Positions 38,728-50,042 of a stretch of DNA of 64,000 bases are shown piece by piece. Where the stretch lies: positions 120,276,843-120,340,842 of the forward strand of contig OZ038381.1 in assembly GCA_964036045.1 (NCBI GenBank), read 5' to 3'. Each line of letters opens with the position of its first letter. Positions within the stretch are counted from its first letter, which is position 1. This stretch comes from Eutreptiella sp. 'Long Island Sound 2002'. Taxonomy: Eukaryota > Euglenozoa > Euglenophyceae > Eutreptiales > Eutreptiaceae. Position numbers and translations under genes: made by a program. The notes below the pieces were generated by a model. The model was not told the origin of the DNA. It was given only the letters and a program-made list of their open reading frames with translations, and did not search any database.

Positions 38728-39473
38728 TCAGAGAGTGGTGTCGCCTGTAGGGGCGGCGACAGGGCGCCGTGAACCTCTATCCCCATGTCCCCTGGTGGTG
38801 TGGTTTGCGTTGCTCGGTCTACTGTATGTGCGGTTGGTCCCGGGTTGGGCTCTGTGTCTCCATCCTGAGCCGGGTCGTGGACCCAGTTCGTTGGTCTTGG
38901 GTAGGGGCGGGTGCGAAGACGTTGCGTTCTGCGGATCTTTTTGTGCGGTTTGTCATCCGCGACATGTTCCGTGATGTCCTCATGGGTCCGCTTTGGGCAT
39001 AGGCTTCCCCGAGTTCCGGGGGAGTGTTGTTCGTCCCAGTGGGCCGTGCCCATGTGTCGTTTGGGTGCAGGTTGGTGGGAAAGCGCGCCTTCCGCTTTTT
39101 GTTTGTGGTGGTTGTACACATGTGTTGTTGGTTGGTGCTCCTGGTATGCCGTGTGTAAGTCGCCTGTGCGTCTCCGTTTTTGCTCAGGTGGTGAGTTGTC
39201 CGTGGTGCGTTTGCGCAGCATCCTGGGCGTTTGGTACGTGGTTGAGGTGTCTTGGTTGTAACGTGTGCGTTTTGCAGAGGGAACTAATGGGTTGGGGCCG
39301 GGGTTGGGTTCCACATCTCCGTCGCTAGTGACGTCATGTATCCACCCGTTCGGGTTGTCTACCGTGGTCGGTTCGGGGCTCGTCGTATGCGGGTGTGGCG
39401 TCGGGCAGGTGTGTGTAGTGGTTGCAGGGACGGCCCCTTGCCAGGATTCTATGGTACATGGTGTCTGAGGACA
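38622..39473 (-). CDS. Basic protein with two 2A-like motifs, second copy
   Basis: Counterpart of 22125-22976. Both motifs (DGDVEPNPGP and DGDTEPNPGP) are intact; the residues before the second read HDPAQ instead of NDPTQ. Confidence 0.6.
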   Translation of the reverse strand, partial: CPQTPCTIESWQGAVPATTTHTCPTPHPHTTSPEPTTVDNPNGWIHDVTSDGDVEPNPGPNPLVPSAKRTRYNQDTSTTYQTPRMLRKRTTDNSPPEQKRRRTGDLHTAYQEHQPTTHVYNHHKQKAEGALSHQPAPKRHMGTAHWDEQHSPGTRGSLCPKRTHEDITEHVADDKPHKKIRRTQRLRTRPYPRPTNWVHDPAQDGDTEPNPGPTAHTVDRATQTTPPGDMGIEVHGALSPPLQATPLSEQPTTTYSQKQGTRATVSRSKRTAPYAWTAPQIQA

Positions 39474-39837
39474 TTACGCAATAGAGGCGTCGTGGTACCA
39501 TGTCTGGGATTTCCGGTTGGTGTATGGCGAAGTACTTGCACGTGGTGCAACGGAAGTACACAAAGTCGGCCATGTTGCATCTTGGGCACACTACGTCGAT
39601 GGTTGTGGTCATGTTTAGTCCTAACGGGGAGTCGTGTTTTTGTGTTTTCACGGTCAGCTCAGATGTGTCCGGAGAGGGTAGGCGCGGTGTGCCTGGGGCA
39701 TGTGTCCTGTGTAGTGGGGTGACTTCTGGTGATGGTACTTCTGAAGTGCCGCGTGTAGACGCTGATTCGGTGCGTGGTGTGGGCGTGTTGTGTTCTTGGG
39801 GGTGGGGGGGTAGTTGACCGTCGCTTGCTTTTGAGTG
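39334..39837 (-). CDS. Zinc-ribbon segment, second copy
   Basis: Counterpart of 22837-23340, with the same CPRCNMADFVYFRCTTC ribbon and TGA at 39334. Confidence 0.45.
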   Translation of the reverse strand, partial: HSKASDGQLPPHPQEHNTPTPRTESASTRGTSEVPSPEVTPLHRTHAPGTPRLPSPDTSELTVKTQKHDSPLGLNMTTTIDVVCPRCNMADFVYFRCTTCKYFAIHQPEIPDMVPRRLYCVMSSDTMYHRILARGRPCNHYTHLPDATPAYDEPRTDHGRQPERVDT

Positions 39838-40267
39838 CCTCCACGAGCGCCTGGGTTGCGTATTTGTATAGTTTAACGGGGTAGTGGGGGTTGGAGGCCT
39901 TTTCGATTTCGCTCGCCAACCCTGTGACCATCTCCCTGTGGAGGAGGGGGATGTCGCTCTCCGTAGCCTGTGCGTCAACGGGGCCCGGGTTTTTTTCGAT
40001 ATCCCCATCGGTAGTGTGGTCACGTACCACCCTAGTTTCAGAGGGATGGATTCGTTGTTTGTTGGGGGGGTAGGGTGTCCGTCGCCGGGATGGTGGGTCA
40101 TAGAGCAGTCCCCTTCCCATGGTAGGAAGTGCTGTCCCGGGGGGGAATGGGACTCTGCCTGTTGCTGTAGAACACACACGAGCGCAAATGGTACACAAAC
40201 TGCATGTACACTGGTCACAGTCGCAGGCGCAGGCTTGGTGGCCTGTCCAATCCGTGCCTTACGGCAT
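39659..40267 (-). CDS. Cys-rich protein with first 2A-like motif, second copy
   Basis: Counterpart of 23162-23770 starting ATG 40267, again with TAA as third codon. The Cys-rich start reads CACDCDQCTCSLCTICARVC here (Asp for Tyr), and DGDIEKNPGP is intact. Confidence 0.55.
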
Positions 40268-40700
40268 GGCCTGCGCGGTTAGGGGCCATACGTATATGGT
40301 GTGTCCTGGACGTGGTGCCTGTCTGTCTGGGCCTGCGCTGCCTGTGTCATTCGTTGGCATGCCTGCGGTCTGGAGCCGGCCGCGGGTGGCATGTCCATGG
40401 GACCGGCCTCACATAGCCCCGCGGCTGTCGGGCCGTCGGTGCCTGCCGCCCATGCCTCCCAGCATGGCCTGCGCAGTTCGGAGCCATATTTATATGACGC
40501 GTCCCAGTCGCGTTGCCTCTCTGTGTGGGCTTGTGCTGTCTGGGCCTGCGCTGCCTGTGACGGACGTAAGCGCGGCTGCGGTGTGGCGCGCGCCTCGATG
40601 GGCGTGTTCATACGGCCGGCCGTTCGTGGCCCGGCCGTCGGGTCGTCCGTGCGCCTGCTCCCGTCTCACAGCATGGCCGCAGTTGGCAGCCATATGTATA
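40262..40700 (-). promoter_or_regulatory. TATA-bearing ~205-bp tandem units, second copy
   Basis: Counterpart of 23765-24200; the three TATA-like words are preserved, with the last unit ending at ATG 40267. Confidence 0.45.
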
Positions 40701-40735
40701 TAATGTTCCTGTCTGACTGTCCTGTGCTGCCTGTG

Positions 40736-41824
40736 TCACTCGCATGCATGATTGAGGCCTGTGGGGGGGGGGGGGGGGGCGGCAGGCATGTCCTTACGGC
40801 CGGCCGGCCACTGTGCTGTCGGGTCGTCCATACGTGGGTCGTGAACGCAGTCATCCGCTCCAGGTTCATGCCTGTATCGGCTGCTCACTGTGGAGAAGGA
40901 CGTGAGGCGGGGGCTGTGAAGGTTCACAAGTTCCTCTGTTGTCCCCTTCATGCACATGCATGCGCATACCTCCCTGAGCACGTCAGGGGACGCGGCATCG
41001 CGCTGGTCAGGGGGTGCAATGGTGAAGATGTTGGGGACGACCGTCCCCAGTTCCCCTTTGTGGGTCCTGGGTCGCCGCCTCCTCCATCGTTGTTGTCGGG
41101 GTCGTGCCTGCTGTCCTTGCTGTGCGGCCACCACGCCCCAGCCTCCAGTGAACGGGAATACCCCAGCCTGTCCCCAGCCAAACAGTTCCGGTCCCTGTTC
41201 CGGTGCCTGTTCCGCGTGTGATCCGTGCTGTGGTGCCCTTTCCCCATGGGCCTGGGGGGGTTCGGGCTGGTGCACAGGGGGTTGGAGGTGTGGCGCATCA
41301 GGTGTGTAGTACACCTGTTGGTGCTGCTGTGGGTGTCCCATTTCCGGTGCCGGTTCGAAGGCCGGGTAGCCACCCTGGTCTGTTTGTTGGTGACGGGGGG
41401 TGTGCGGGTAATCCGCCAGTGGTCGTGCTCGGTCCCGCGAGAGCCAGGTGGACGGGTAGCCCACAGCCGGGTCTGCATCGGTGCGTCGGTGCATCGGTGC
41501 GTCGGTGCGGAGGACTTCCAGCGCGGCGGCGTTTTGTTCACTAAACTGTGCCCATGTCCTTGGCCTGTCCTCTGTCACTATGTGCTGGCCATGCCTGTCT
41601 ACCACTGCCCGGTACTGCGCCTGTGGTTCGTAGTGCGTCTGCGGTGGGTGGGGTGTCTCACCGTGGTAATGCGCGGGTTGCGCCGCTGTCTCTTCCATGT
41701 GTGGAGCCGCCCGCAGTGGAGGGGGCTGTCGGTTCACGTCCCTGTGTCCGTGTTGGAGGGCAGGGACCGCACAGGGTACTTCCGGGATGTGGGGGTTGCG
41801 GTAAAACCGCAGCGGCTCCGCCAT
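40736..41824 (-). CDS. Pro/Gln/His-rich 362-residue ORF, intact copy
   Basis: From ATG 41824 (MAEPLRFYRNPHIPEVPCAV) to TGA 40736. It is intact here, whereas copy 1 has a one-base deletion. Contains RGTxHDHW-free low-complexity Pro/His/Gln text, RPRQQRWRRRRPRTHKGELG and DVLREVCACMCMKGTTEELV. The last residues pass through a G-run of 17 (about 40763-40779), so the C-terminus may be wrong. It lies between the 616-residue frame and the TATA-bearing repeats. Function unknown. Confidence 0.5.
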   Translation of the reverse strand: MAEPLRFYRNPHIPEVPCAVPALQHGHRDVNRQPPPLRAAPHMEETAAQPAHYHGETPHPPQTHYEPQAQYRAVVDRHGQHIVTEDRPRTWAQFSEQNAAALEVLRTDAPMHRRTDADPAVGYPSTWLSRDRARPLADYPHTPRHQQTDQGGYPAFEPAPEMGHPQQHQQVYYTPDAPHLQPPVHQPEPPQAHGERAPQHGSHAEQAPEQGPELFGWGQAGVFPFTGGWGVVAAQQGQQARPRQQRWRRRRPRTHKGELGTVVPNIFTIAPPDQRDAASPDVLREVCACMCMKGTTEELVNLHSPRLTSFSTVSSRYRHEPGADDCVHDPRMDDPTAQWPAGRKDMPAAPPPPPTGLNHACE

Positions 41825-42253
41825 AGGGGTCCGGGGGGGGGGGGGGGGTTGAGGCTGGTATTCGGGTCATGCAGGAGGACCTGCTGTTCACCTTGGCGCG
41901 TGTCGATGTTCTCGCAATAGCGCGTGCATGTCTGTGGCGGTTCAGGCTCGCCCTGTGGCGGTTCAGTCAGGTCGCGGACTTGGTCACCGTGTCTGCCTGT
42001 GCTGATGCGCTGTGGTGCCGAGGCTTCGGGTGTCACGGTTTGCAGTGGTTGCTGGATGGATCGGCAGATTCCAGCTACAGAGTCCGCAAGGGACGTCATG
42101 GCCCGCAGGGCCTGGGTGAGATCGCCCTTGGAGCTGCGCTTCCGGGACTTTTTTCTCCGGCCGTAGCTGTAGCTGTTACTGTCGCTGGTGCTGTCACCGT
42201 CTGTGTCCCTACGTGACTGTCTACTTCCTCCCTTCAGACCCACCAGTCGCAAC
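41825..42253 (-). pseudogene. 3' part of 616-residue ORF, cut by insertion
   Basis: Corresponds to 25318-25740. The frame contains SYGRRKKSRKRSSKGDLTQ and LTQALRAMTSLADSVAGI, but upstream it now reads into the inserted sequence at 42254. The 5' part of the gene resumes at 45611. Confidence 0.6.
42240..42253 (+). repeat. Target-site duplication, left side of 3.34-kb insertion
   Basis: CCACCAGTCGCAAC, repeated at 45597-45610 and present once (as CCACCAGTCGCAAC at about 25730-25743) in the uninterrupted first copy. Confidence 0.85.
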
Positions 42254-42544
42254 CGGCGGGAGTCCCCCTGGTGGTCGTGCGACCGGGGCGCCAGGGCGAA
42301 AAACAGGTCGCAAGGCTCAGCGACACCGCGGTGCCCCGTGCGGGGCAGGCCGCACTGGAGGAGCACCGTGCGGTGACATCTAGCAGGGGGGGGAGGGAAA
42401 ACAGTGCGCGACACAAGGACTTCCGGGGAGGATCAGGGCCCACCTCCTGCCTCCTGGCCATGAAGCGACATGGCCCCTTTTCGTCCCCAGGTCACGTGCG
42501 TGACCATGAGCCATTTTTTATACACTGGGATCGTGCGATCCCCC

Positions 42545-43045
42545 AGCCTGGATACCCCCAACCGTGACGCCGTGCGGCTATGGACGGCTCTGGGGCCCAG
42601 GCTCTGCCGTGTGGCAGCAACCAGACACCAGGTGTGCGCCTACCCCTGCCTGGATACCCCCAACCGTGTCGCCGTGCGGCTATGGACGGCTCTGGGGCCC
42701 AGGCTCTGCCGTGTGGCAGCAACCAGACACCAGGTGTGCGCCTACCCCTGCCTGGATACCCCCAACCGTGACGCCGTGCGGCTATGGACGGCTCTGGGGC
42801 CCAGGCTCTGCCGTGTGGCAGCAACCAGACACCAGGTGTGCGCCTACCCCTGCCTGGATACCCCCAACCGTGACGCCGTGCGGCTATGGACGGCTCTGGG
42901 GCCCAGGCTCTGCCGTGTGGCAGCAACCAGACACCAGGTGTGCGCCTACCCCTGCCTGGATACCCCCAACCGTGACGCCGTGCGGCTATGGACGGCTTTG
43001 GGGCCCAGGCTCTGCCATGTGGCAGCGACCAGACACCAGGTGTGC
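42545..43045 (+). repeat. 102-bp tandem repeat, ~5 copies
   Basis: GGATACCCCCAACCGTGACG recurs at 42550, 42652, 42754, 42856 and 42958, period 102 bp, nearly identical between units. As 102 = 34 codons, three frames show 34-residue repeats (for example LDTPNRDAVRLWTALGPRLC). Confidence 0.9.
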
Positions 43046-45425
43046 ACCGTGGGCATTGGGCGTGTGCCCATGCAGAAGTTATTGCTTTTGGCAGAACTGA
43101 AGGCGTTGGCCGTGTGCCCATGCAGAATATATTACTTTTAGCAGAACTGGGGGCATTGGGCGTGTGTCCATGCAGAATTTATTACTATTGGCAGAACTGA
43201 AGGCATAGGGCGTATGCCCATGCAGAATTTATTACTTTTGGCAGAACTGAAGGTATTGGGCGTGTACCCATGCAGAATTTATTACTTTTGGCAGAACTGA
43301 AGGCATTGGGCGTGTGCCCATGCAGAATTTATTGTTTTTGGCAGCACTGGGAGCATTGGGCGTGTGTCCATGCAGGATTTATTACTTTTGGCAAAACTGA
43401 AGGCATTGGTCGTGTGTCCATGCAGAATTTATTACTATTGGCAGAACTGGGGGCATTGGGCGTGTGTCCTTGCAGAATATATTACTATTGACATAACTGA
43501 AGGTATTGGGCATGTGTCCATGCAGAATTTATTCCTTTAGGCAGAACTGAAGGTATTGGGTGTGTGCTCATGCAGAATATATTACTTTTGGCAGAACTGA
43601 AGGTATTGGGCGTGTGTCCATGCAGAATTTATTACTTTTGGCAGAACTGAAGGTATTGGGTGTGTGCCCATGCAGAATTTATTACTTTGAGCAGAACTGA
43701 AGGTATTGGGCGTGTGCCCATGCAGAATTTATTGTTTTTGGCAGAACTGAAGGTATTGGGTGTGCGCCCATGCAGAATATATTACTTTTGGCAGAACTGA
43801 AGGTATTGGGCATGTGCCCGTGCAGAATTTATTACTTTTGGCAGAACTGAAGGTATTGGGTGTGTGCCCATGCAGAATTTATTACTTTTGGCAGAACTGA
43901 AGGTATTGGGCGTGTGCCCATGCAGAATTTATTGTTTTTGGCAGAACTGAAGGTATTGGGTGTGCGCCCATGCAGAATATATTACTTTTGGCAGAACTGA
44001 AGGTATTGGGCATGTGCCCATGCAGAATTTATTGTTTTTGGCAGAGCTGAAGGTATTGGTCATGTGTCCATGCAGAATTTATTACTTTTGGCAGAACTGA
44101 AGGTATTGGGTGTGTGCCCATGCAGAATATATTACTTTTGGCAGAACTGAAGGTATTGGGCATGTGTCCATGCAGAATTTATTACTATTGGCAGAACTGA
44201 AGGTATTGGGTGTGTGTCCATGCAGAATTTATTACTTTTGGCAGAACTTAGGGTATTGGGTGTGTGCCCATGCAGAATTTATTACTTTTGGCAGAACTGA
44301 AGGTATTGGGCATGTGTCCATGCAGAATTTATTACTATTGGCAGAACTGAAGGTATTGGGTGTGTGCCCATGCAGAAGTTATTACTTTTGGCAGAACTGA
44401 AGGTATTGGGTGTGTACCCATGCAGAATATATTACTTTTGGCAGAACTGAAGGTATTGGGCATGTGTCCATGCAGAATTTATTACTATTGGCAGAATTGA
44501 AGGTATTGGGCGTGTGTCCATGCAGAATTTATTACTTTTGGCAGAACTGAGGGTATTGGGTGTGTGCCCATGCAGAATTTATTACTTTTGGCAGAACTGA
44601 AGGTATTGGGCATGTGTCCATGCAGAATTTATTACTATTGGCAGAACTGAAGGTATTGGGTGTGTGCCCATGCAGAAGTTATTACTTTTGGCAGAACTGA
44701 AGGTATTGGGCGTGTGTCCATGCGGAATTTATTACTTTTGGCAGAACTGAAGGTATTGGGTGTGTGCCCATGCAGAATTTATTACTTTTGGCAGAACTGA
44801 AGGTATTGGGTGTGTGCCCATGCAGAATTTATCGTTTTTGGCAGAACTGGGAGCATTGGACGTGTGCCCATGCAAAATTTATTACTTTTGGCAGAACTGG
44901 GGGAATTGGGCGTGTGCCCATGCAGGATTTATTACCATTGGCGGAACTGAAGGCATTGGGCGTGTGCCCATGCAGAATTTATCGTTTTTGGCAGCACTGG
45001 GAGCATTGGGCGTGTGCCCATGCAGGATTTATTACTTTTGGCAGAACTGAAGGCATTGGTCGTGTGTCCATGCAGAATTTATTGCTTTTGGCAGAACTGG
45101 GGGCATTGGGCGTGTGTCCATGCAGATTTTTTTACCATTGACAGAACTGGGGGCATTGGTCGTGTGACCATGCAGAATTTATTACTATTGGCAGAACTGA
45201 AGGCAGAGGGCGTGTGCCCATGCAGAATATATTACTTTTGGCAGAACTGGGAGCATTGGGCGTGTGCCCATGCAGAATATATTACTTTTGGCAAAACTGA
45301 AGGCATAGGCCGTGTGCCCATGCAGAATTTATTACTTTTGGCAGAACTGGGGGCATTGGGCGTGTGTCCATGCAGAATATATTACTTTTGGCAGAACTGA
45401 AGGCATAGGGCGTGTGCCCATGCGG
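43042..45425 (+). repeat. 50-bp minisatellite, ~48 copies
   Basis: Unit TGCAGAATTTATTACTTTTG / GCAGAACTGAAGGTATTGGG / (C/T)GTGTGCCCA, period exactly 50 bp over about 2.4 kb. It is much more AT-rich than the surroundings. The subunit forms differ (ELKALG-type and ELGALG-type, GTATTGG against GCATTGG) and cluster by position. Because 50 is not a multiple of three, open frames cycle through MQNLLLLAEL and similar shadow text. Confidence 0.95.
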
Positions 45426-45596
45426 ATTGTATCAGCGGGGACCCAGGGCAAGGGGGGGGGGGAACGTGGGGGAGACGAGAGCGACGCGATGGACGCTGCG
45501 CCCACCGCGGTGTGGCGACGTCCAGCCCAGCCTGGCCGGGGCGGCCGTATCCGGTGCGTCCGGTGGAATTGGCTCCAGGCACTCAGACACCAGACA

Positions 45597-45610
45597 CCAC
45601 CAGTCGCAAC
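45597..45610 (+). repeat. Target-site duplication, right side of 3.34-kb insertion
   Basis: CCACCAGTCGCAAC, identical to 42240-42253. Confidence 0.85.
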
Positions 45611-46944
45611 GCCAGGTGGATGGGTCCGTGTGCGGTCGAGGTCGGGGTCGGGTCGTTGTCTCCGAGCGGTTGTTCTTGGTAGAACAGCCACTGGTCATGT
45701 GGCGGGGGTAGGTGTGGCGTGAGGTGATGGAGGGCATGTTTGATGCCCGTGACTGACCCGGTTGCCGGGAGGCAGACCGGGGATCGCGCGCCGCTCACGA
45801 TCACCGACCTACAGTGCCACGCAAGGTGGGATTGGGAGGGGGGGGTGGAACAATGCGAGAACGCCGTGTTGCGGCAATTCCTAGTTCGCGAGCGTTGCGG
45901 TATATGCAATGGCAGCGGTGTTATATTCAATTGAGGGTGTATGCCCAGTTGTTGGTGTGGCTCCTTCGTGGAGTCGTACATAGCATTTACGGTGTGGTCT
46001 GGGTAGTGACACGGACGGGGAGCAGGGCTCCTCACTGTCGTTATGGTTGACGTTGTTGGCGGGGAGCATCGCTCCGCTCTGCCGTTGGCCATTCCATCGT
46101 GTGTCACTGTGTTTTGGCATGATGTCAAGTTGGTGCTGTTGGCTGGCGGGGAGCAGGGCTCCACTCCGCCGTCTCCGTTGTGTAGCAGGAGAAGGATGAT
46201 GTGTGTCATCGATCCTATGGTGCACAGAGGTTGTTGCCTCCATGGCGTGGTTCCGTTGAGTCTCACGGTGGTGTGCCAAGGGCGGGGAGCGAGGCTCCGC
46301 ACCGCCGTCATGTTGTTCTCCGTCATGTCAGTTGTGTCTGGTTGTTGGTTGTCGTTGTCAGGACGGGGAGGTGCGCTCCGCACCGCCGTTGGGGGCATGT
46401 TTGGGCGGGGAACAAACCTGGCTCGCGGCGGTGCGTCTTCCGTCAGTCGGTTACGTCCCATCCAGCCGCGCTCAGGTCTCAGACCATCCGAACGGTGAGC
46501 GTCTGCAGCATAGTACGAAGCGGGGATTCCACCGGTGTCCTTGATAAGTAGGCCGACGCCAGTCTCCGGGGACCTCAACGTCTCACTGTTGTCGGCCATG
46601 TTGTCGGACTCTGGGAAGGTCCTTACTTTTGCCGTATCTTGGGCCAACCCACCAATATTCGCGCTGGCGGCCACGGTGTCGAGTGGCTTGGTCTTCATCA
46701 GGGAGTTCCAGATGGTGTCTTGCCTCGGCATGTGGGTGGTCTGCACAGGGGACGTGTAGTTGGTGTCGGTGAATGAGGTGTCGTGCTTCTCGTCTGAGGA
46801 AGGCATGTCGTCGTCCTTGTAGGCGGCATTGATCAGTCTTGAGGAGATGACGGAGACGGAAGCCCTTGGGGCCTTTTGGTACAGTTGATCATCCTCACTG
46901 TCTCCCCATATGTCATGGTGTTCCGGGTCATAATAATTCCCCAT
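45611..46944 (-). pseudogene. 5' part of 616-residue ORF, cut by insertion
   Basis: From ATG 46944 (MGNYYDPEHHDIWGDSEDD). It reads like copy 1 up to the insertion at 45610 and then runs a few codons into inserted DNA. Hairpin-encoding AVRSxAPRP repeats are present. Confidence 0.6.
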
Positions 46945-47267
46945 AGTCCCGTAGTCCCCGGGTACTCGCCAGGTGCATTCTCATTTTCATCCGTGGTCTC
47001 AGTTATGTCCGTCACCTCGCCGGCATCCCCAGCGCTACGCAGGGCGGAAGTGCCGGGGGCATACTTGATATCCTGGCTGGTGGCCGTCTCCATAATTGCC
47101 TGTCTTTCTTCGGCATCGTCAATCTCGGTCCTCGCGACGCCCGACTTGTCGATCAGCTGGTCCGTCACACGGCCAACGCTTGTGTTGATCTCAGGATTGT
47201 CGCTGCCAGTCGCGCAAGAGGAAGGACTCGGTGGACCCGGCCCGTACCCTCCGTAATAATGGGCCAT
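46833..47267 (-). CDS. First ORF of non-LTR element, second copy
   Basis: Counterpart of 26966-27400 with minor substitutions (DKSGVART for DKSCVART). The CCCGGGG crossover heptamer is conserved. Confidence 0.5.
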   Translation of the reverse strand: MAHYYGGYGPGPPSPSSCATGSDNPEINTSVGRVTDQLIDKSGVARTEIDDAEERQAIMETATSQDIKYAPGTSALRSAGDAGEVTDITETTDENENAPGEYPGTTGLWGIIMTRNTMTYGETVRMINCTKRPQGLPSPSSPQD

Positions 47268-47499
47268 ACTTAGGTTGTGGTTGGCCTCGCGGGGAATGAT
47301 CTCCGGTCGCCGCTGGCTCCGATGTTGCTCGTGTCGACGTTCACGACTTCGTGATCGGATAAGAACGCATGCTGTAACAAGGCTGGGAGCCAGGCAAGGC
47401 GTCTTACATCACGGTGCCCCATGCTCAGCTTTCCGTGGTCCATTTGTAGGTGCCGAAAAAAAAATAGACACTCAGAAAGTGAGGGGACCGCGATAAAAG

Positions 47500-49935
47500 G
47501 CTGCGGGTGTGGAACGGTGCACTGGTGGGCGGGTACGACATGGGGTGTTGTCGCACAATCGCCAACCGGTGCAAGCAACGGCGCTTCCGCCCGCGGCGGT
47601 TGTCGCCACGGGCACGCCGCTCGCGAAGCTCGCGCGTCCCCCGCGTTCCGTCGACCGCGGGGACCTGCCGCACGTGGATCTGTACGCGCTCTTCCGGCCC
47701 CGCCGCAGGGCGCGCTTCAACCGCAGCCACCGCCAGCTCCGCGTTGCGTGCGGGTGGGTGCGCGGTGCTCGCTGCCTCCCGCAACGTATCCGCCGTGAGG
47801 CGGTCGGAGGTACAGTACGCGAAACCGCCCGGCACAGCAGACATGAGTCGCGGGATGCCCGCCGCCGTCGCCGCCGCGGCCAGCGCTGCCCCCGCACTGT
47901 CCGAGGACAGCGACAGGGACGGCGGGGTCGCCCCCTGGAAGCGGCCGTGGGTGGGCCGCTCGGAGCCCCCGGCCAGCGCCGCAAAGCGGCTATGGTGAGG
48001 CCCGCCGGCCCCCCGCCCCGCGCCCCCGACAAGAGCACACCTAGCCCAAGCACGGCGGGGGCAGGGGGCTATGCCGCCAACCAGTCGTCCACGGCGTCCA
48101 CGGCAGAGGACTGGTTTGCGCTCTTCAGCCGTGACAGTGGGTAATCCTCCGCGGGGGGTGGGGCACTTGGGGTGGAACAATGTGTTGCGCTCTTGTGTGC
48201 ATGAGACCCTGCTTGGCCCTCCCTGTTGGTGGCTTCTTTTGCTGAAAGCTCTACGCATACCCAGCGTTGGTCACATTGGCTCTGCTCGTGTGCACCGACC
48301 CACAAGATCTGTGGCACTTCTGGTCTTGCCGGGTTGGGATGGCCCGCTGGGTCTGGGCGAAGGAGCCCGTTGTATTCTTTTCCATCTTTTGTGTGTGTGT
48401 GCATGATGCATTGTTTGGCGCCGTTCCCCATTATATACATCTGGGGCGTTTTCGTTCCGCACGGCGTTTCCTCCGGCTGTCCCTGCACTAGGCGGACGGA
48501 GGCCCCTTCCCCTGGGGTGAAGAGCCCGTGGACCCTGCATGGAAGGGCAGGACGGCACTTGCCCTCTTGAATGCCACCCCCCTTGCGTTGATCGGGCCCG
48601 TTTGTGCTTGTGGCCACTCTGATCTAGCTAGTGGCCTGCTTAGTGTGGGCATGGGAGCTCACAATTCTTCCTTCCTCTACCTTCACATGTGTGCCTACCG
48701 TTCTTAGCTGCCGTTCCCTGCTATATGTCAGGGGTGGGATACCGTGCGACATGTCCTCCAGCCGTGCCGGTAGGGACGTGTCACCATCCCTTGGGGCGAT
48801 CTGCACATGGGCCCTACTAGAAAAGGAGGCACGACTTTCACCTTCGCGCTGTATGTCTTTCTACCTGACCCTGAACGCGGGGGCTTGGCACCACTGGTGC
48901 ATTTACACGCCTCTGGACTGTTTATGTAGACCGTACTTATGTAGCTAAACCCGCCCCGTGCGGGCTTCGCCCCGGGGGGCGGCAGCGGGGGGGCACATTT
49001 TAAAATATATGACGGGTGCATCCCCCAGCATTGTGAGGGTGGTGGTGGTGCGGGCATGGTTTTTTCCCCTTCGGTTGCAAAGTGGACCGTGCTTTGGATG
49101 TTGTGTGGTTGTTTGCTAGGTGTCAAGGCGGAACACGGCAGGAGTGCGTGCTTGTGCTTGAATACAAGCGAAACCTAGGTTGGCAATAACCTCGGTTTGG
49201 CCAGGGCCATGAGGCAACAGAAATTGGGCTCGCATACGCCCCCGTGTCACAGGCGCATGGTCATAACCACATTGTTCAGTGTTTTTCTTGTTGCACTGCA
49301 GCGCAGACCAGTTCTGTACCACACCAGGTGGTTGCTGACTGTGCCTTGGCTTTGGTCCTCTGGACACTGAGGTCAGCTCGCACCCACCACCCTCCCACAG
49401 TGCCGGTTAGTCTCTAACCCTTGCCCTGCACGTCGTGCCCCTGTCAAGCACTTGCTCTCTGGCACGTCAGGACGTGTCGTACCTGAACCTCGGGGGCGCA
49501 AAGGCGCCTTTGGCGGCGCAAGGGCGTCTCAACGTTTCAACAAAAGCTCCGGCTACCGGACATCTCAACAGATCATTGCTGTATTGTGTATGGCGCGTAC
49601 CTTTTCAGCACCACACCATGCGTGCACAAGCCGCCAACATTTTCATGCCCACTCGCATCAACGCCCTCTTATGGGCCGCATTCTCGCGGCCCCCGCCATG
49701 CTTCGGCTTTCCAACGGGTAACGACATGTCGCGCCTGTGCTCCAGGGGCGCAATGGCGCCCTGTTATTTCATCATTATACTGCTATGTGCTGCCTTGGCG
49801 TCCCATACACCCTGGTCAGCTCGAACCCACCACCCTCCCTTTGCGCCCGTTAGCCCCCGACTCTTGCTCTCTGGGTCTCTCTCCCACTCTCTCCCTCTCA
49901 TTCTCTCCTGCTCTCTCTCCTGCGCCCCACTTTCT
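47500..49935. repeat. Second copy of DIRS-like flank and spacer region
   Basis: Counterpart of 27633-30065. It begins after the retained target-site duplication copy at 47487-47499. It has the same open frames and unrecognised text, with scattered substitutions. Confidence 0.7.
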
Positions 49936-49970
49936 CTCTCTCTCTCCTCTCCGTTCCTTTCCCACCGCGT

Positions 49971-50042
<72 letters not shown>

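Larger units (their letters stand above)
42254..45596. mobile_element. 3.34-kb insertion carrying two tandem repeats
   Basis: Present only in the second copy and flanked by a 14-bp target-site duplication. It contains about 290 bp of unique DNA, a 102-bp tandem repeat (42545-43045), a 50-bp tandem repeat (about 43042-45425) and about 170 bp of unique DNA. No terminal inverted repeats, poly-A tail, RT or transposase were found, so it would be a non-autonomous element of unknown class. It splits the 616-residue ORF. Confidence 0.7.

Noticed and set aside
42470-43141. 223-codon plus-strand and 209-codon minus-strand ORFs
   Set aside because: They are produced by a 102-bp tandem repeat whose length is a multiple of three.
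43042-45425. CRISPR-like array
   Set aside because: The 50-bp units are contiguous and similar throughout, with no unique spacers, in a eukaryotic retroelement context. It is a minisatellite.
42254-45596. Helitron
   Set aside because: Helitrons do not create target duplications and need TC...CTRR ends between A and T. A 14-bp duplication is present and the ends do not fit.
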